Assembly (NCBI GenBank): GCA_017546725.1
Contig: JAFYRX010000056.1
Location: 1-39,041, forward strand
Origin: Alistipes sp.
GTDB taxonomy: Bacteria > Bacteroidota > Bacteroidia > Bacteroidales > Rikenellaceae
Direction: 5' to 3'
DNA: 39,041 nt
The notes beneath the pieces were generated by a model. The model ran no database searches, was not told the origin of the DNA, and saw only the letters and a program-made list of their open reading frames with translations. A program made the position numbers and the translations under genes. Within the stretch, counting starts at the first letter, position 1. The number at the start of each line of letters is the position of its first letter. This document shows positions 1 to 8,252 of this stretch, in pieces.

Positions 1-372
1 ATCAGGAATAAGAGCCAAATTGATTCTATCTATCTTATAAAAAATTCCGCGCTTCATTCCTTTCGTAAGCCCCAACTCTTTGGCTGCTTTTTTCTCTTCT
101 TCTGTAAATTGCGAGAACAAAATCTTATTTTCTCCCGCATCTAAACCTCGTGAATTTATCTCGCCAGCCTCCTTTGAATACTCCTTAATGTGAAGCGTGA
201 CATTATAATCACCCTTCATAAAATCATTCAAATCGAATGAATAAAGGTCGTATCCATCATTGCGCAACAATGATATAATATCCTTTGCATCAATACTTCG
301 GCTCTTGATATTTTGAGCCGACAACGAAAATACCGCCACCAAAAGGAGCAAAAGTAATAGCAAATTCTTCAT
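1..372 (-). CDS. Secreted hypothetical protein, C-terminus cut by window edge
   Basis: The reading frame starts at the ATG at 372 and stays open to base 1 (124 codons), so the C-terminus lies outside the window. The first 20 residues are a typical Sec signal peptide: Lys, a run of leucines, then SLSAQ with probable cleavage after the Ala. The mature part contains DAKDIISLLRNDGYDLYSF, then a DYNVTLHIKEYSKEAGE segment and a charged EEEKKAAKEL stretch. This layout reminds me of the small Bacteroidales DUF5041-type secreted proteins, but that is memory rather than a search. It begins 17 bases after the stop of the oxidoreductase gene upstream on the same strand, so it is probably the last visible gene of the lon-kds operon. 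Function unknown. Confidence 0.75.
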   Translation of the reverse strand, partial: MKNLLLLLLLLVAVFSLSAQNIKSRSIDAKDIISLLRNDGYDLYSFDLNDFMKGDYNVTLHIKEYSKEAGEINSRGLDAGENKILFSQFTEEEKKAAKELGLTKGMKRGIFYKIDRINLALIPD

Positions 373-389
373 TGTACTCTTTAATTAAT

Positions 390-1691
390 CTATCTCAAAG
401 GCTCGTATGGAATCTTATACTTATCATCGAGCGTAAGGATTGCCCCCTCGTGCATAGCTCTATCGGCCAGCAAAGCAAACTGCGTCGCATAGTACGACTC
501 CTCCAACACCTTTGCGGGCTGCTTACCCGTAATCACCGCGTGAACAAACGCCTCCATTATCTCTATCGAGCCATCCGCCTCTGCACCTACGGTGCTCTCT
601 CCTGTCGAGATTGTCACATTATCCATAATAGGCATACCTGGCGCCAATGCACTCGTCTCGGCCGCCCAACTTGTACCAGCAAACACCGAATTACTCATCA
701 CACCGCTCTCAATCTGTGCCACCAACTGATGCATACCGCTACCCTTCGGCGCAGGCTCATCGGTATAGTGCATACAGGTAACGAGGTCAATCGTACCCTC
801 TGTACCCAAAATCTGCTCACCCATACCGAAATGCTTATTCGAGATGATTGACTCGAAGGTCATATTCACACCATTCGGGTAGGTAAATATCGCACTCACC
901 GCATCGTACACATCGCGTCCGTCCTTATTCCAATGCAACAGACTTCCCGAGCCCATAACCTTTTCGGGCAACATACCCATAGCCCACGAGCCATTCTGCA
1001 AGTGGTGGCAAGCCAACTCGGTCATCAATCCGCGCGAATACTCGCTATACAGACGCCAATTTATTCTGCGCTCCAACTCGGGCGATGGCACCTCTCGGCG
1101 CCAGTCGTTGTTACGATACCAATAATTTCTGATTCCTACAACCTTACCGATTTTTCCTTCATGAACCATCTGCATAGCCTTGGCATACTTAGGGTCGAAC
1201 AATCGTTGCTGACCGATAAACAGCACTCCATTCAACTCCTTACGGCAGTTATACACCTCCAATGCCTCATCCAGAGTAAAGGCCATCGACTTCTCGCAAA
1301 AGACTCTCTTGCCAGCACGCAGAGCATCCATCGTCATACGTCCGTGCAGATACAGAGGAGTAGTCACAATCACACCATCGACATTCTTATCCTCCAACAA
1401 CTTACGATAGTCATCGTACAACTTTGCCTTCGGAAAATACTGCGCAGCATCCTCCAGGTGCGGACGGTAATCGTCACACAGAGCCACCATCTCCACGTTA
1501 GGCATACGCAACAGATTCTTAATATGGTACAAACCACGCGAGCCCGTACCAATCATACCTATGCGAGCCTTCTCGCCCTTCACCTCTTGTTGCGCCTTAT
1601 CGCTACAAGACTCCAACCAGGGGAACATCGACAACGCTACTCCTGCAAGTCCCTTCTTGCCACAATCAGCCAAAAATTCTTTTCTGTTCAT
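390..1691 (-). CDS. Gfo/Idh/MocA family oxidoreductase (exported type)
   Basis: This is a 433-residue NAD(P)-dependent sugar dehydrogenase-like protein. Residues 1-30 form an export-type leader (MNRKEFL, then a hydrophobic stretch and LESCS) like those of the exported Bacteroidota members of the family. The Rossmann nucleotide-binding motif GTGSRG is at 48-53. The active-site Lys lies in CEKSM (132-136); the family norm is EKP, so Pro is replaced by Ser. RGLMTELACHHLQNG in the middle is the usual substrate-side helix of the C-terminal alpha/beta domain. Some relatives are GH109 glycosidases that use bound NAD, so a dehydrogenase or a GH109-like hydrolase are both possible. It follows apbE by 63 bases on the same strand. 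Substrate unknown. Confidence 0.9.
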   Translation of the reverse strand: MNRKEFLADCGKKGLAGVALSMFPWLESCSDKAQQEVKGEKARIGMIGTGSRGLYHIKNLLRMPNVEMVALCDDYRPHLEDAAQYFPKAKLYDDYRKLLEDKNVDGVIVTTPLYLHGRMTMDALRAGKRVFCEKSMAFTLDEALEVYNCRKELNGVLFIGQQRLFDPKYAKAMQMVHEGKIGKVVGIRNYWYRNNDWRREVPSPELERRINWRLYSEYSRGLMTELACHHLQNGSWAMGMLPEKVMGSGSLLHWNKDGRDVYDAVSAIFTYPNGVNMTFESIISNKHFGMGEQILGTEGTIDLVTCMHYTDEPAPKGSGMHQLVAQIESGVMSNSVFAGTSWAAETSALAPGMPIMDNVTISTGESTVGAEADGSIEIMEAFVHAVITGKQPAKVLEESYYATQFALLADRAMHEGAILTLDDKYKIPYEPLR

Positions 1692-1754
1692 CGGTTATAT
1701 AGTTTTCTTTATTTTTTGCTTCTTATTACGTAGGCTCTATTACGCTTCCTGCTC

Positions 1755-2636
1755 CTAACGTACAATCTCACGACACTCCGTCGAACCATCTGCTCGGCAA
1801 TATATCTCCGAGGCTACATACCCCTCATATTGTGCCATTATAGTTTTACGCATATTTCGGGGTGCGGCATACAATGCAGTCGACAAAACCTCTGCCACCA
1901 AAGCCGAACGTCCCTCAACCAATATCAACTCCTCACCCATAGCGCAGTCTCCCGTCATCGGATTTACGATATGATATTCACCATTCTCGGCCTGGCCCGA
2001 CATCGACATAGCGCTATCCTTCAACCTAACCTCACGCGCTACCGCCGACCTTACCTTACGATGCTTGACACCTATCGGCCACCACTCTCCATAAGGATGA
2101 TGCCCCATAGCCACAATCGAACTATTTCCAAAGTTTATCACAGCCTGCTTAACGCCCTCTCTTTCGAATATCTGCCTTACACTCTCGGCAGCATAACCTT
2201 TGGCAAATCCGCCCAAATCTATCATCTCGCCCTCTCGCAGCAATCGCACCTTATGCTCCTTGCCATCAAGCGCATATCCTCCTCGGTTTTCACCTCTCGA
2301 CTCAGCATTTTCATCCACCGCCGTCACATCAAAGTAACCTCCCGTTGCACGACGAAACACCTCGCACAACTCCAGCGCCATAAACAACTCGTCCTCAACC
2401 TTGACACTCTGCCCCGCAGCCGTCGCATTTACCACCGCAAGCGGGCTTCGGCTATCGTGGCAGTTAAACAATCTCTCCAGACGTTTCACCTCCTGTTCGG
2501 CCTCCGTCATCAGTGCTCGGCCCTGCTCCTCGCTCAAGCCTACAGCCAACAACTCCACTCGCGTATGCATCGCACCAAACGATGAATACACAACGGGGTA
2601 ATCAGGATTCTTTCGGCTGTAACTTATCGCGGCCAC
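1755..2636 (-). CDS. apbE: ApbE-family FAD:protein FMN transferase
   Basis: ApbE proteins move FMN from FAD onto a Thr/Ser of target flavoproteins such as NqrC/RnfG. The family signatures are present: DLGGFAKGYAAE at 140-151, HIVNPMTGD at 222-230 and AEVLSTAL at 248-255. In the last motif the usual metal-binding Asp (ADxLST) is Glu249, a conservative but uncommon change, while Thr253 is kept. The protein is 293 residues and has no signal peptide or lipobox, unlike many ApbE proteins that act outside the inner membrane. The start is a GTG at 2636; upstream in this frame a stop follows after only three codons, and the frame must begin here to include the N-terminal beta strand (FGAMHTRVELL). 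It lies 9 bases after a small membrane-protein gene. No flavinylated partner is visible in the window. Confidence 0.88.
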   Translation of the reverse strand: MAAISYSRKNPDYPVVYSSFGAMHTRVELLAVGLSEEQGRALMTEAEQEVKRLERLFNCHDSRSPLAVVNATAAGQSVKVEDELFMALELCEVFRRATGGYFDVTAVDENAESRGENRGGYALDGKEHKVRLLREGEMIDLGGFAKGYAAESVRQIFEREGVKQAVINFGNSSIVAMGHHPYGEWWPIGVKHRKVRSAVAREVRLKDSAMSMSGQAENGEYHIVNPMTGDCAMGEELILVEGRSALVAEVLSTALYAAPRNMRKTIMAQYEGYVASEIYCRADGSTECREIVR

Positions 2637-2645
2637 AACGACACT

Positions 2646-2879
2646 CTATTTACGCGTCAAATACTTCAACAATCTCCAGCCAAGACGCAGCACCCAAAGC
2701 AGAGCGTACAATATGCAGGTCGTAACGACCACATATCCGATTTGGCTAAACACCTCATACCACGGAGTTGCAAACTTTATGATAGCCACCCAATTAATCA
2801 CGTTTGCCACAGCAAAGCAGGCCAACAATATCCACAACTCACGACGTTTAACGTCGGCAGTTATAACAGTATCTTTCAT
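2646..2879 (-). CDS. Small two-helix membrane protein
   Basis: The product is a 77-residue protein with two predicted membrane helices, roughly residues 15-35 (LWILLACFAVANVINWVAII) and 45-66 (IGYVVVTTCILYALLWVL). Both ends are charged: KDTVITADVKRRE at the start and RLLKYLTRK at the end, so both termini probably face the cytoplasm. The gene sits 6 bases after kdsD and 9 bases before apbE, which argues for translation from the same message. I do not recognise a named family, although small proteins of this design occur next to apbE in other Bacteroidales as far as I recall. A role in membrane anchoring or assembly for a neighbour is only a guess. Confidence 0.8.
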   Translation of the reverse strand: MKDTVITADVKRRELWILLACFAVANVINWVAIIKFATPWYEVFSQIGYVVVTTCILYALLWVLRLGWRLLKYLTRK

Positions 2880-2885
2880 ATCGGG

Positions 2886-3857
2886 TTAAAGTTTAATATC
2901 GTAAATCTGTATCACACCACGCAATGCACCCTCGTCGTCGGTCACAAGCAGAGAGTTCACTTTGTATTGTGTCATCATCTTCTCGGCCTCGATAAGTTTG
3001 GCATTCATATTAATACTCTTGGGCGAGCGAGTCGCTATATCCATCACCGTAATATCAAAGAATTTGGCCTGCAGATTCTCCATTGCACGGCGCAAATCAC
3101 CATCAGTCACGATTCCCTCTATCTGACCATTATTCACCACTACAATCAAACCCAAGCCCCCTCGCGTCATACGGTGAATCATCTCCGTTGCACCACAATC
3201 CGATGCTACAACAGGCAAATCATTTTTACGCATCACATTACCTACGGTCATCAACAATCGGCGACCAAGGCTACCTCCAGGATGCAGACGAGCAAAGTCC
3301 ATAGCCGTAAAATCGCGAGCCTTCATCAACGCTACAGCCAAAGCATCACCCATAGCCAACTGCGCCGTAGTCGATGTCGTAGGAGCCAAATGCAGAATAC
3401 AAGCCTCCTCCTTGACACCTACATTGAGGTGGAAATTAGAGTTTTTGGCCAACGTAGATTCGGGGTTGCTCGTAATAGAAATCAGCACATTGCCATTACT
3501 TTGGATAAATGGTACAATCTTCAACACCTCATCGGTCTCTCCCGAGTGAGACAATGCCACGACCACATCCTCCGACGAAATCATACCCAAATCGCCGTGA
3601 AAAGCCTCACCTGGGTGCAAATAGAAACTCGGAGTACCTGTCGAAGCCAACGTAGCCGCAATCTTACGGCCCACCAGGCCCGACTTACCCATACCCGTAA
3701 TGATTACCTTACCTGTACAGGCTAATATCTTATCCACTGCCCCCACAAATTGCTCATCCAACGTAGCCGCCATCTGCGTCAAGGCTTCTGCCTCCTTATG
3801 CAACGTCTCTCGAGCGAGAGCCAAAACCTCCTCTGAAGTCAATGAGTTCATTTTCAT
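2886..3857 (-). CDS. kdsD: Arabinose-5-phosphate isomerase (KpsF/GutQ type, SIS + two CBS)
   Basis: This enzyme interconverts ribulose 5-phosphate and arabinose 5-phosphate, the first committed step towards Kdo for lipid A core. The 323-residue protein has the family layout: an SIS sugar-isomerase domain (about 40-175) with GMGKSGLVGRKIAATL and ALSHSGETDEVL, the hallmark LHPGGSLGRRLL that closes the domain, and two CBS domains (about 205-323, starting VGNVMRKNDLPVV). The start is the ATG at 3857; a second ATG two codons later is equally possible. It lies 51 bases after kdsA and with kdsA and kdsB supplies three of the four enzymes of CMP-Kdo synthesis. The phosphatase kdsC is not in this window. 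Confidence 0.95.
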   Translation of the reverse strand: MKMNSLTSEEVLALARETLHKEAEALTQMAATLDEQFVGAVDKILACTGKVIITGMGKSGLVGRKIAATLASTGTPSFYLHPGEAFHGDLGMISSEDVVVALSHSGETDEVLKIVPFIQSNGNVLISITSNPESTLAKNSNFHLNVGVKEEACILHLAPTTSTTAQLAMGDALAVALMKARDFTAMDFARLHPGGSLGRRLLMTVGNVMRKNDLPVVASDCGATEMIHRMTRGGLGLIVVVNNGQIEGIVTDGDLRRAMENLQAKFFDITVMDIATRSPKSINMNAKLIEAEKMMTQYKVNSLLVTDDEGALRGVIQIYDIKL

Positions 3858-3908
3858 CTATTATTTAGGTTGTCGCTATCTACAAAAGCGACTATATTAT
3901 TTTATTCT

Positions 3909-4658
3909 TTATAACAACGACTTTATCACGCCCTCCAACTCCTCCAGGAGCAACATATTAGGTCCGTCACTCAATGCATTATCGGGGTCAGGATGCACCT
4001 CAAAGAAGAAGCCGTTGGCACCAAATGCCTTTGCAGCCTGCGCCATAGCGGGTACAAACTCACGATTACCACCAGTCTTTCCGCCAGCCGCACCAGGGCG
4101 CTGCACACTGTGAGTACAATCCATCATTACCGTCGGAGCAATCTTCAACATATCGGCTATATTGCGGAAATCGACCACCAAATTGTTGTAGCCATACATA
4201 TTGCCTCGCTCAGTAAGCCACACCTCCGTAGCACCCGAATTCACAGCCTTCTCATAAGGATACTTCATATCCTCACCCGAAAGGAACTGCGCCTTCTTGA
4301 TATTGACGATACGACCTGTCGCAGCAGCAGCCACCAACAAATCGGTCTGACGGCACAGGAACGCAGGAATCTGCAACACATCAATCACCTCGCCTGCAGG
4401 AGCAGCCTGCCAAGCCTCGTGAATGTCGGTGCACAATTTCAAACCCCACTTGCGCTTCACGTCGTCCAACATCTGCAAGCCCTTGTCGAGTCCTACACCA
4501 CGATACGACGAAAGCGACGTACGGTTTGCCTTATCGAACGACGCCTTGAAAATCACATCAACGCCCAAACGCTCGTTAATACCTACCAAAGTCTCAGCCA
4601 CCTTGTCCAACAACTCAGCCGACTCTATCACGCACGGCCCTGCTACAAATCGTTTCAT
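3909..4658 (-). CDS. kdsA: 3-deoxy-8-phosphooctulonate synthase (Kdo-8-P synthase)
   Basis: The enzyme condenses phosphoenolpyruvate with arabinose 5-phosphate to give Kdo 8-phosphate in the cytoplasm. The 249-residue TIM barrel shows FVAGPCVIES at the N-terminus, FKASFDKANRTS, DCTHSVQRPG and the C-terminal FFFEVHPDPDNALSDGPNML. Cys9 in AGPC takes the place where the E. coli enzyme has Asn, so by family knowledge this is the metal-dependent class; the His in DCTHS, the Glu in FFEVH and the Asp in NALSDGP would be the other ligands. It is a little shorter than the usual 270-280 residues. It sits 22 bases downstream of kdsB and 51 bases upstream of kdsD on the same strand. Confidence 0.96.
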   Translation of the reverse strand: MKRFVAGPCVIESAELLDKVAETLVGINERLGVDVIFKASFDKANRTSLSSYRGVGLDKGLQMLDDVKRKWGLKLCTDIHEAWQAAPAGEVIDVLQIPAFLCRQTDLLVAAAATGRIVNIKKAQFLSGEDMKYPYEKAVNSGATEVWLTERGNMYGYNNLVVDFRNIADMLKIAPTVMMDCTHSVQRPGAAGGKTGGNREFVPAMAQAAKAFGANGFFFEVHPDPDNALSDGPNMLLLEELEGVIKSLL

Positions 4659-4680
4659 ATTTTTTTGTTTATTTTAATCT

Positions 4681-5448
4681 TTACAATGATTGCGCCTTCA
4701 AAAACTCTTCGGCTCGCTCCAAATCCTCGGGTGTATCAATTCCTACAGTCTCTACATCCGAGATACCTACGCCAATCTTATAACCATTCTCCAGCCAGCG
4801 CAACTGCTCCAACTTCTCGGACAACTCCAACGGCGACTGTGGCAACGAAGTAATCTCTCTCAACACCTCGCTACGGAAGGCATACATACCTATGTGCTTG
4901 TAGAAAGTATGCGTCTTGAGCCAATCCTCACGCTCCACACCGCGCAGATAGGGAATCACCGAGCGTGAGAAATATATCGCACGCGACTGTTTGTCGAGCA
5001 CCACTTTCGGTGAATTGGGATTCTCCAATGCCTCTATACCATCCGCCTCACTGAAGGGTTTTACCAGCGTTGCAATATCGGTATTCTCATCCTCAAAGCA
5101 CTCCATTATGGCCCTCAACTGCGACTCCGCTATGAAAGGCTCATCACCCTGCACATTTATCACCACGTCGAACTCCTCACCCACCTTCTGATAAGCCTCC
5201 CAGCAACGGTCTGTACCGCTTTGGTGGTCGGGTGAAGTCATAATGGCACGACCGCCAAATGACTCAACCGCATTAGCGATTCGCTCATCGTCGGTGGCTA
5301 CAGCAACACTTGAGACAACCTTTGCAACTTGCTCATACACACGCTGAATGACGGGCTTACCACCCAACAAAGCCAATGGCTTGGCGGGGAATCGTGTCGA
5401 AGCATAACGTGCTGGTATCAACACTATAAATTTCAGAGGCTTACTCAT
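4681..5448 (-). CDS. kdsB: 3-deoxy-manno-octulosonate cytidylyltransferase (CMP-Kdo synthetase)
   Basis: The enzyme activates Kdo as CMP-Kdo for transfer to lipid A. The 255-residue protein carries the nucleotide-binding start LIPARYASTRFPAKPLALL, then VAVATDDERI, HQSGTDRCWEA, INVQGDEPFI (metal and substrate loop) and YFSRSVIPY, all characteristic of KdsB. Length and spacing match the family. It starts 31 bases after the stop of lon and ends 22 bases before kdsA, so it is probably read from the lon promoter or from a weak internal one. No clear TAnnTTTG element is seen in the 31-base gap. Confidence 0.96.
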   Translation of the reverse strand: MSKPLKFIVLIPARYASTRFPAKPLALLGGKPVIQRVYEQVAKVVSSVAVATDDERIANAVESFGGRAIMTSPDHQSGTDRCWEAYQKVGEEFDVVINVQGDEPFIAESQLRAIMECFEDENTDIATLVKPFSEADGIEALENPNSPKVVLDKQSRAIYFSRSVIPYLRGVEREDWLKTHTFYKHIGMYAFRSEVLREITSLPQSPLELSEKLEQLRWLENGYKIGVGISDVETVGIDTPEDLERAEEFLKAQSL

Positions 5449-5479
5449 ATCTATCTAAAGTATTACTTTAATTACTCGT

Positions 5480-7900
5480 TTATTTTAATGCAATCGCCAA
5501 AACATCCTCTATTCTCTTAACATAGTGGAAGTTAAGCCCCGCAACATACTCTACCTTAATCTCCTCAACATCCTTGCGGTTATCCTCACACAAAATCAAT
5601 TCGTTGATTCCCGCACGCTTAGCCGCCAGAATTTTTTCCTTGATTCCGCCTACAGGCATCACTCTGCCACGCAATGTCATCTCACCCGTCATAGCAATGC
5701 GCTCCTTGACTTCGCGGCCCGTGAATGTAGAGACAATCGACGTCACCATCGTAATACCAGCCGATGGGCCATCCTTAGGAATAGCGCCTTCGGGAACGTG
5801 GATATTGATATTATGCTTCTCGAAACGCTCGGCTGCAATGCCCAACTCCTCGTGGTGTGCCTGCACCCATTCGTAGGCAATCGTAGCAGACTCCTTCATC
5901 ACATCGCCCAAATTACCTGTCAAGTTCAAAGCGCCCTTACCAGGAGTAAGCACTGACTCGATATAGAGAATATCGCCACCTACGGCAGTCCACGCCAAAC
6001 CTGTAACTACACCCACCATACCTGCGATTTCGTACTCATCGTTGCGGAACTTGGGCTTGCCCAAAATCTTCTCGATATCGGCTGCGGTCATCTCGGGAGC
6101 AAAAGCCTCCTCAAAGGCGATATGCTTTGCTCGCGCACGCACCAACTTGGCGATATGCTTATCCAATGAACGGACACCCGACTCTCGAGTATAGTCCGAA
6201 ATAATCTTCTCAAGTATTTCATTAGAGAGAATAAACTCATTCTGCTTGACACCGTGCGCCTCACACTGCTTACGCACCAAATGTTCATCGGCAATACGCA
6301 CCTTATCCTCCAAAATATAACCTGGAATGTTAATCATCTCCATACGGTCACGCAGTGCGGGATTGATAGCACCTATATCGTTGGCCGTAGCGATGAACAA
6401 CACCTTCGACAAATCGTACTCGGTATCGAGGTAGTTATCGTGGAATGTAGTATTCTGCTCGGGGTCCAACACCTCCAACAACGCACTTGAGGGGTCACCG
6501 TGATTGCTAACAGTAATCTTATCAACTTCATCGAGGATAATCACAGGGTTAGACGAACCGCAACGCTTGATGGTCTGAATGATACGACCAGGCATTGCTC
6601 CGATATATGTACGGCGGTGACCACGAATCTCCGACTCATCGTGCAAACCACCCAACGAGATACGTCCAAACTTGCGGCCCAAAGCAGTTGCAACAGAGCG
6701 ACCAAGCGAGGTCTTACCAACTCCCGGAGGGCCATACAAGCACAAGATAGGAGACTTCAAATCGCCCTTGAGTTTAATAACGGCCAAGTGCTCCAAGATT
6801 CTATCCTTAACTTCCTCCAGACCAAAGTGGTCATCATCGAGTTGCTTGCGAGCGCACTCCAAATCGAGGTTATCCATCGTAACATCGTTCCACGGCAACT
6901 CCAACATAAGTTGCAAGTATGTCATCTGCACAGAGTATTCAGCCACTGCAGGATTCAGACGCTCAACCTTCTGCAACTCCTTCTCGAAGAGTTCGCCTAT
7001 CTCCTTATTCCAATTCTTCTTTGCGGCCTTCTCGCGCATCTGCTCTATCTCGGCATCGGCACCATCACCCAACTCATCCTGAATGGTACGCATCTGCTGC
7101 TGCAGGTAGTAGTCGCGCTGCTGCTTGTCAATCTCGCGCTTAACCTTCTCCTGAATCTCATTTTTGAGTTCGGCCATCTGCTGCTCACGTACCAAAATCT
7201 CCAACAACTTACGCGCACGCGCCAACAAGCCAGGAGCCTCCAACAATGCCTGACGGTCATCGTCCGAGAAGTCCATATTAGAGCATACGAAGTTAATCAG
7301 TCCTCGCGGAGAATCCAGATTCTTCAACGCAAAGACAGCCTCCTTGGGCATCGAGGGCGATATGTTGATGATATTAAGCGACACCTCGCGCACTGAATCA
7401 ACCAATGCCTGAAACTCGACATTGTTCTCATCGGGCTGAGAATCGCGAATTGTATGTACCACAGCCTTGAGATAAGGCTCTGACTGAAGGTATTCGCCAA
7501 CCTCAATCTTCTCCAAACCACTCAATATGACGGTAAGATTGCCGTTAGGCATCTCCAAAATCTTGATAATACGGGCTGCTGTACCGACCTTGTACATATC
7601 ATCGGGTGAGGGAATCTCCACTTCGCTCTCACGCTGCAACACAGCACCCAACAAACCTCCCGAGGCATTAACATCGCGCACCAACTTAATGCTCTTCTCG
7701 CGGCCTACTGTAATGGGGGTAATAGCACCAGGGAAAAGCACAGAACTGCGCAACGAAAGTATAGGCAGCGATTCGGGAATTGCTACATTCTCCACAATAT
7801 CCTCACCGCTGGTAATAATAGGCACCACCTGATGACGGCCATCAAGCAAATCGGGCAGAGCCTCCAAATCTGTCAAATCAATATTTTTCTTCTTACTCAT
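5480..7900 (-). CDS. lon: ATP-dependent Lon protease
   Basis: Lon unfolds and degrades damaged and regulatory proteins in the cytoplasm. With the ATG at 7900 (MSKKKNID) the protein has 806 residues. It shows the N-terminal LON substrate-binding domain (about 40-240), a coiled-coil linker ([18 protein letters not shown]), the AAA+ module with Walker A GPPGVGKT at 390-397 and Walker B VIILDEVD at 453-460, then the protease domain with catalytic Ser713 in KDGPSAGI and Lys756 in GGIKEK, spaced 43 apart as in E. coli Lon. Upstream in-frame ATGs at 7909 and 7930 are possible alternatives. It heads a run of minus-strand genes that continues into kdsB after 31 bases. Confidence 0.97.
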   Translation of the reverse strand: MSKKKNIDLTDLEALPDLLDGRHQVVPIITSGEDIVENVAIPESLPILSLRSSVLFPGAITPITVGREKSIKLVRDVNASGGLLGAVLQRESEVEIPSPDDMYKVGTAARIIKILEMPNGNLTVILSGLEKIEVGEYLQSEPYLKAVVHTIRDSQPDENNVEFQALVDSVREVSLNIINISPSMPKEAVFALKNLDSPRGLINFVCSNMDFSDDDRQALLEAPGLLARARKLLEILVREQQMAELKNEIQEKVKREIDKQQRDYYLQQQMRTIQDELGDGADAEIEQMREKAAKKNWNKEIGELFEKELQKVERLNPAVAEYSVQMTYLQLMLELPWNDVTMDNLDLECARKQLDDDHFGLEEVKDRILEHLAVIKLKGDLKSPILCLYGPPGVGKTSLGRSVATALGRKFGRISLGGLHDESEIRGHRRTYIGAMPGRIIQTIKRCGSSNPVIILDEVDKITVSNHGDPSSALLEVLDPEQNTTFHDNYLDTEYDLSKVLFIATANDIGAINPALRDRMEMINIPGYILEDKVRIADEHLVRKQCEAHGVKQNEFILSNEILEKIISDYTRESGVRSLDKHIAKLVRARAKHIAFEEAFAPEMTAADIEKILGKPKFRNDEYEIAGMVGVVTGLAWTAVGGDILYIESVLTPGKGALNLTGNLGDVMKESATIAYEWVQAHHEELGIAAERFEKHNINIHVPEGAIPKDGPSAGITMVTSIVSTFTGREVKERIAMTGEMTLRGRVMPVGGIKEKILAAKRAGINELILCEDNRKDVEEIKVEYVAGLNFHYVKRIEDVLAIALK

Positions 7901-8032
7901 AATCTTCATAAAATCACAGAGGTAACGCATCAACAATTCCTTTACAAAACCATCAAAACGCTATTACACATCGTCGGCATCATACCACTGTACGAATCTA
8001 CGCTCTGCATTATACACACTATTTCACGATTG

Positions 8033-8040
8033 CAAATATA
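8033..8040 (-). promoter_or_regulatory. Bacteroidota -7 box for lon
   Basis: The minus strand reads TATATTTG here, a perfect match to TAnnTTTG. Transcription would start near 8025, giving a leader of about 125 nt before the ATG at 7900. A convincing -33 TTTG is not visible at the usual distance. Confidence 0.55.
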
Positions 8041-8220
8041 CTAAATTTAAACATACTGCATATTCTTTATACCATATATTTATTAACAATTTATAAGAAA
8101 CCATTTTCTGTTTCCCAAAAGAGCTAACTCCATACCCCACTCACGTAACAATGCGGTACTATTTATGTACCAACAACCAATTTTAATTACACAAAAAATA
8201 GTTGCAGAGAATATTTTGCT

Positions 8221-8228
8221 TATATTTG
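8221..8228 (+). promoter_or_regulatory. Bacteroidota -7 box for the NhaD/CitMHS-type transporter
   Basis: The plus strand reads TATATTTG, with a TTG at 8202-8204 upstream as a possible -33 part. The box lies inside an in-frame extension beginning with TTG at 8202, which argues that translation really starts at the ATG at 8253, about 18 bases after the likely transcription start. Confidence 0.6.
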
Positions 8229-8252
8229 CAACGGTTAATTGAGAATATTGTT

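Larger units (their letters stand above)
7901..8252. other. Divergent intergenic region between lon and the transporter gene
   Basis: This 352-base stretch separates two divergent genes and holds no credible reading frame. It contains one TAnnTTTG box for each direction, at 8033-8040 (minus) and 8221-8228 (plus), with AT-rich sequence between them. The long lon leader (about 125 nt) shows no strong stem that I can point to. Confidence 0.7.

Noticed and set aside
933-1733. 266-codon plus-strand frame opposite the Gfo/Idh gene
   Set aside because: It is the complement of a well-supported coding frame, and its translation has no family motif.
5456-5470. Palindrome TAAAGTATTACTTTA between lon and kdsB, with a 13-base copy at 38035-38047
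   Set aside because: In AT-rich gaps such a shared 13-mer is expected by chance, and the two sites have no matching position relative to a promoter.
8202-8252. TTG-initiated extension of the transporter
   Set aside because: A -7 promoter box at 8221-8228 lies inside it, so it would not be transcribed from that promoter.
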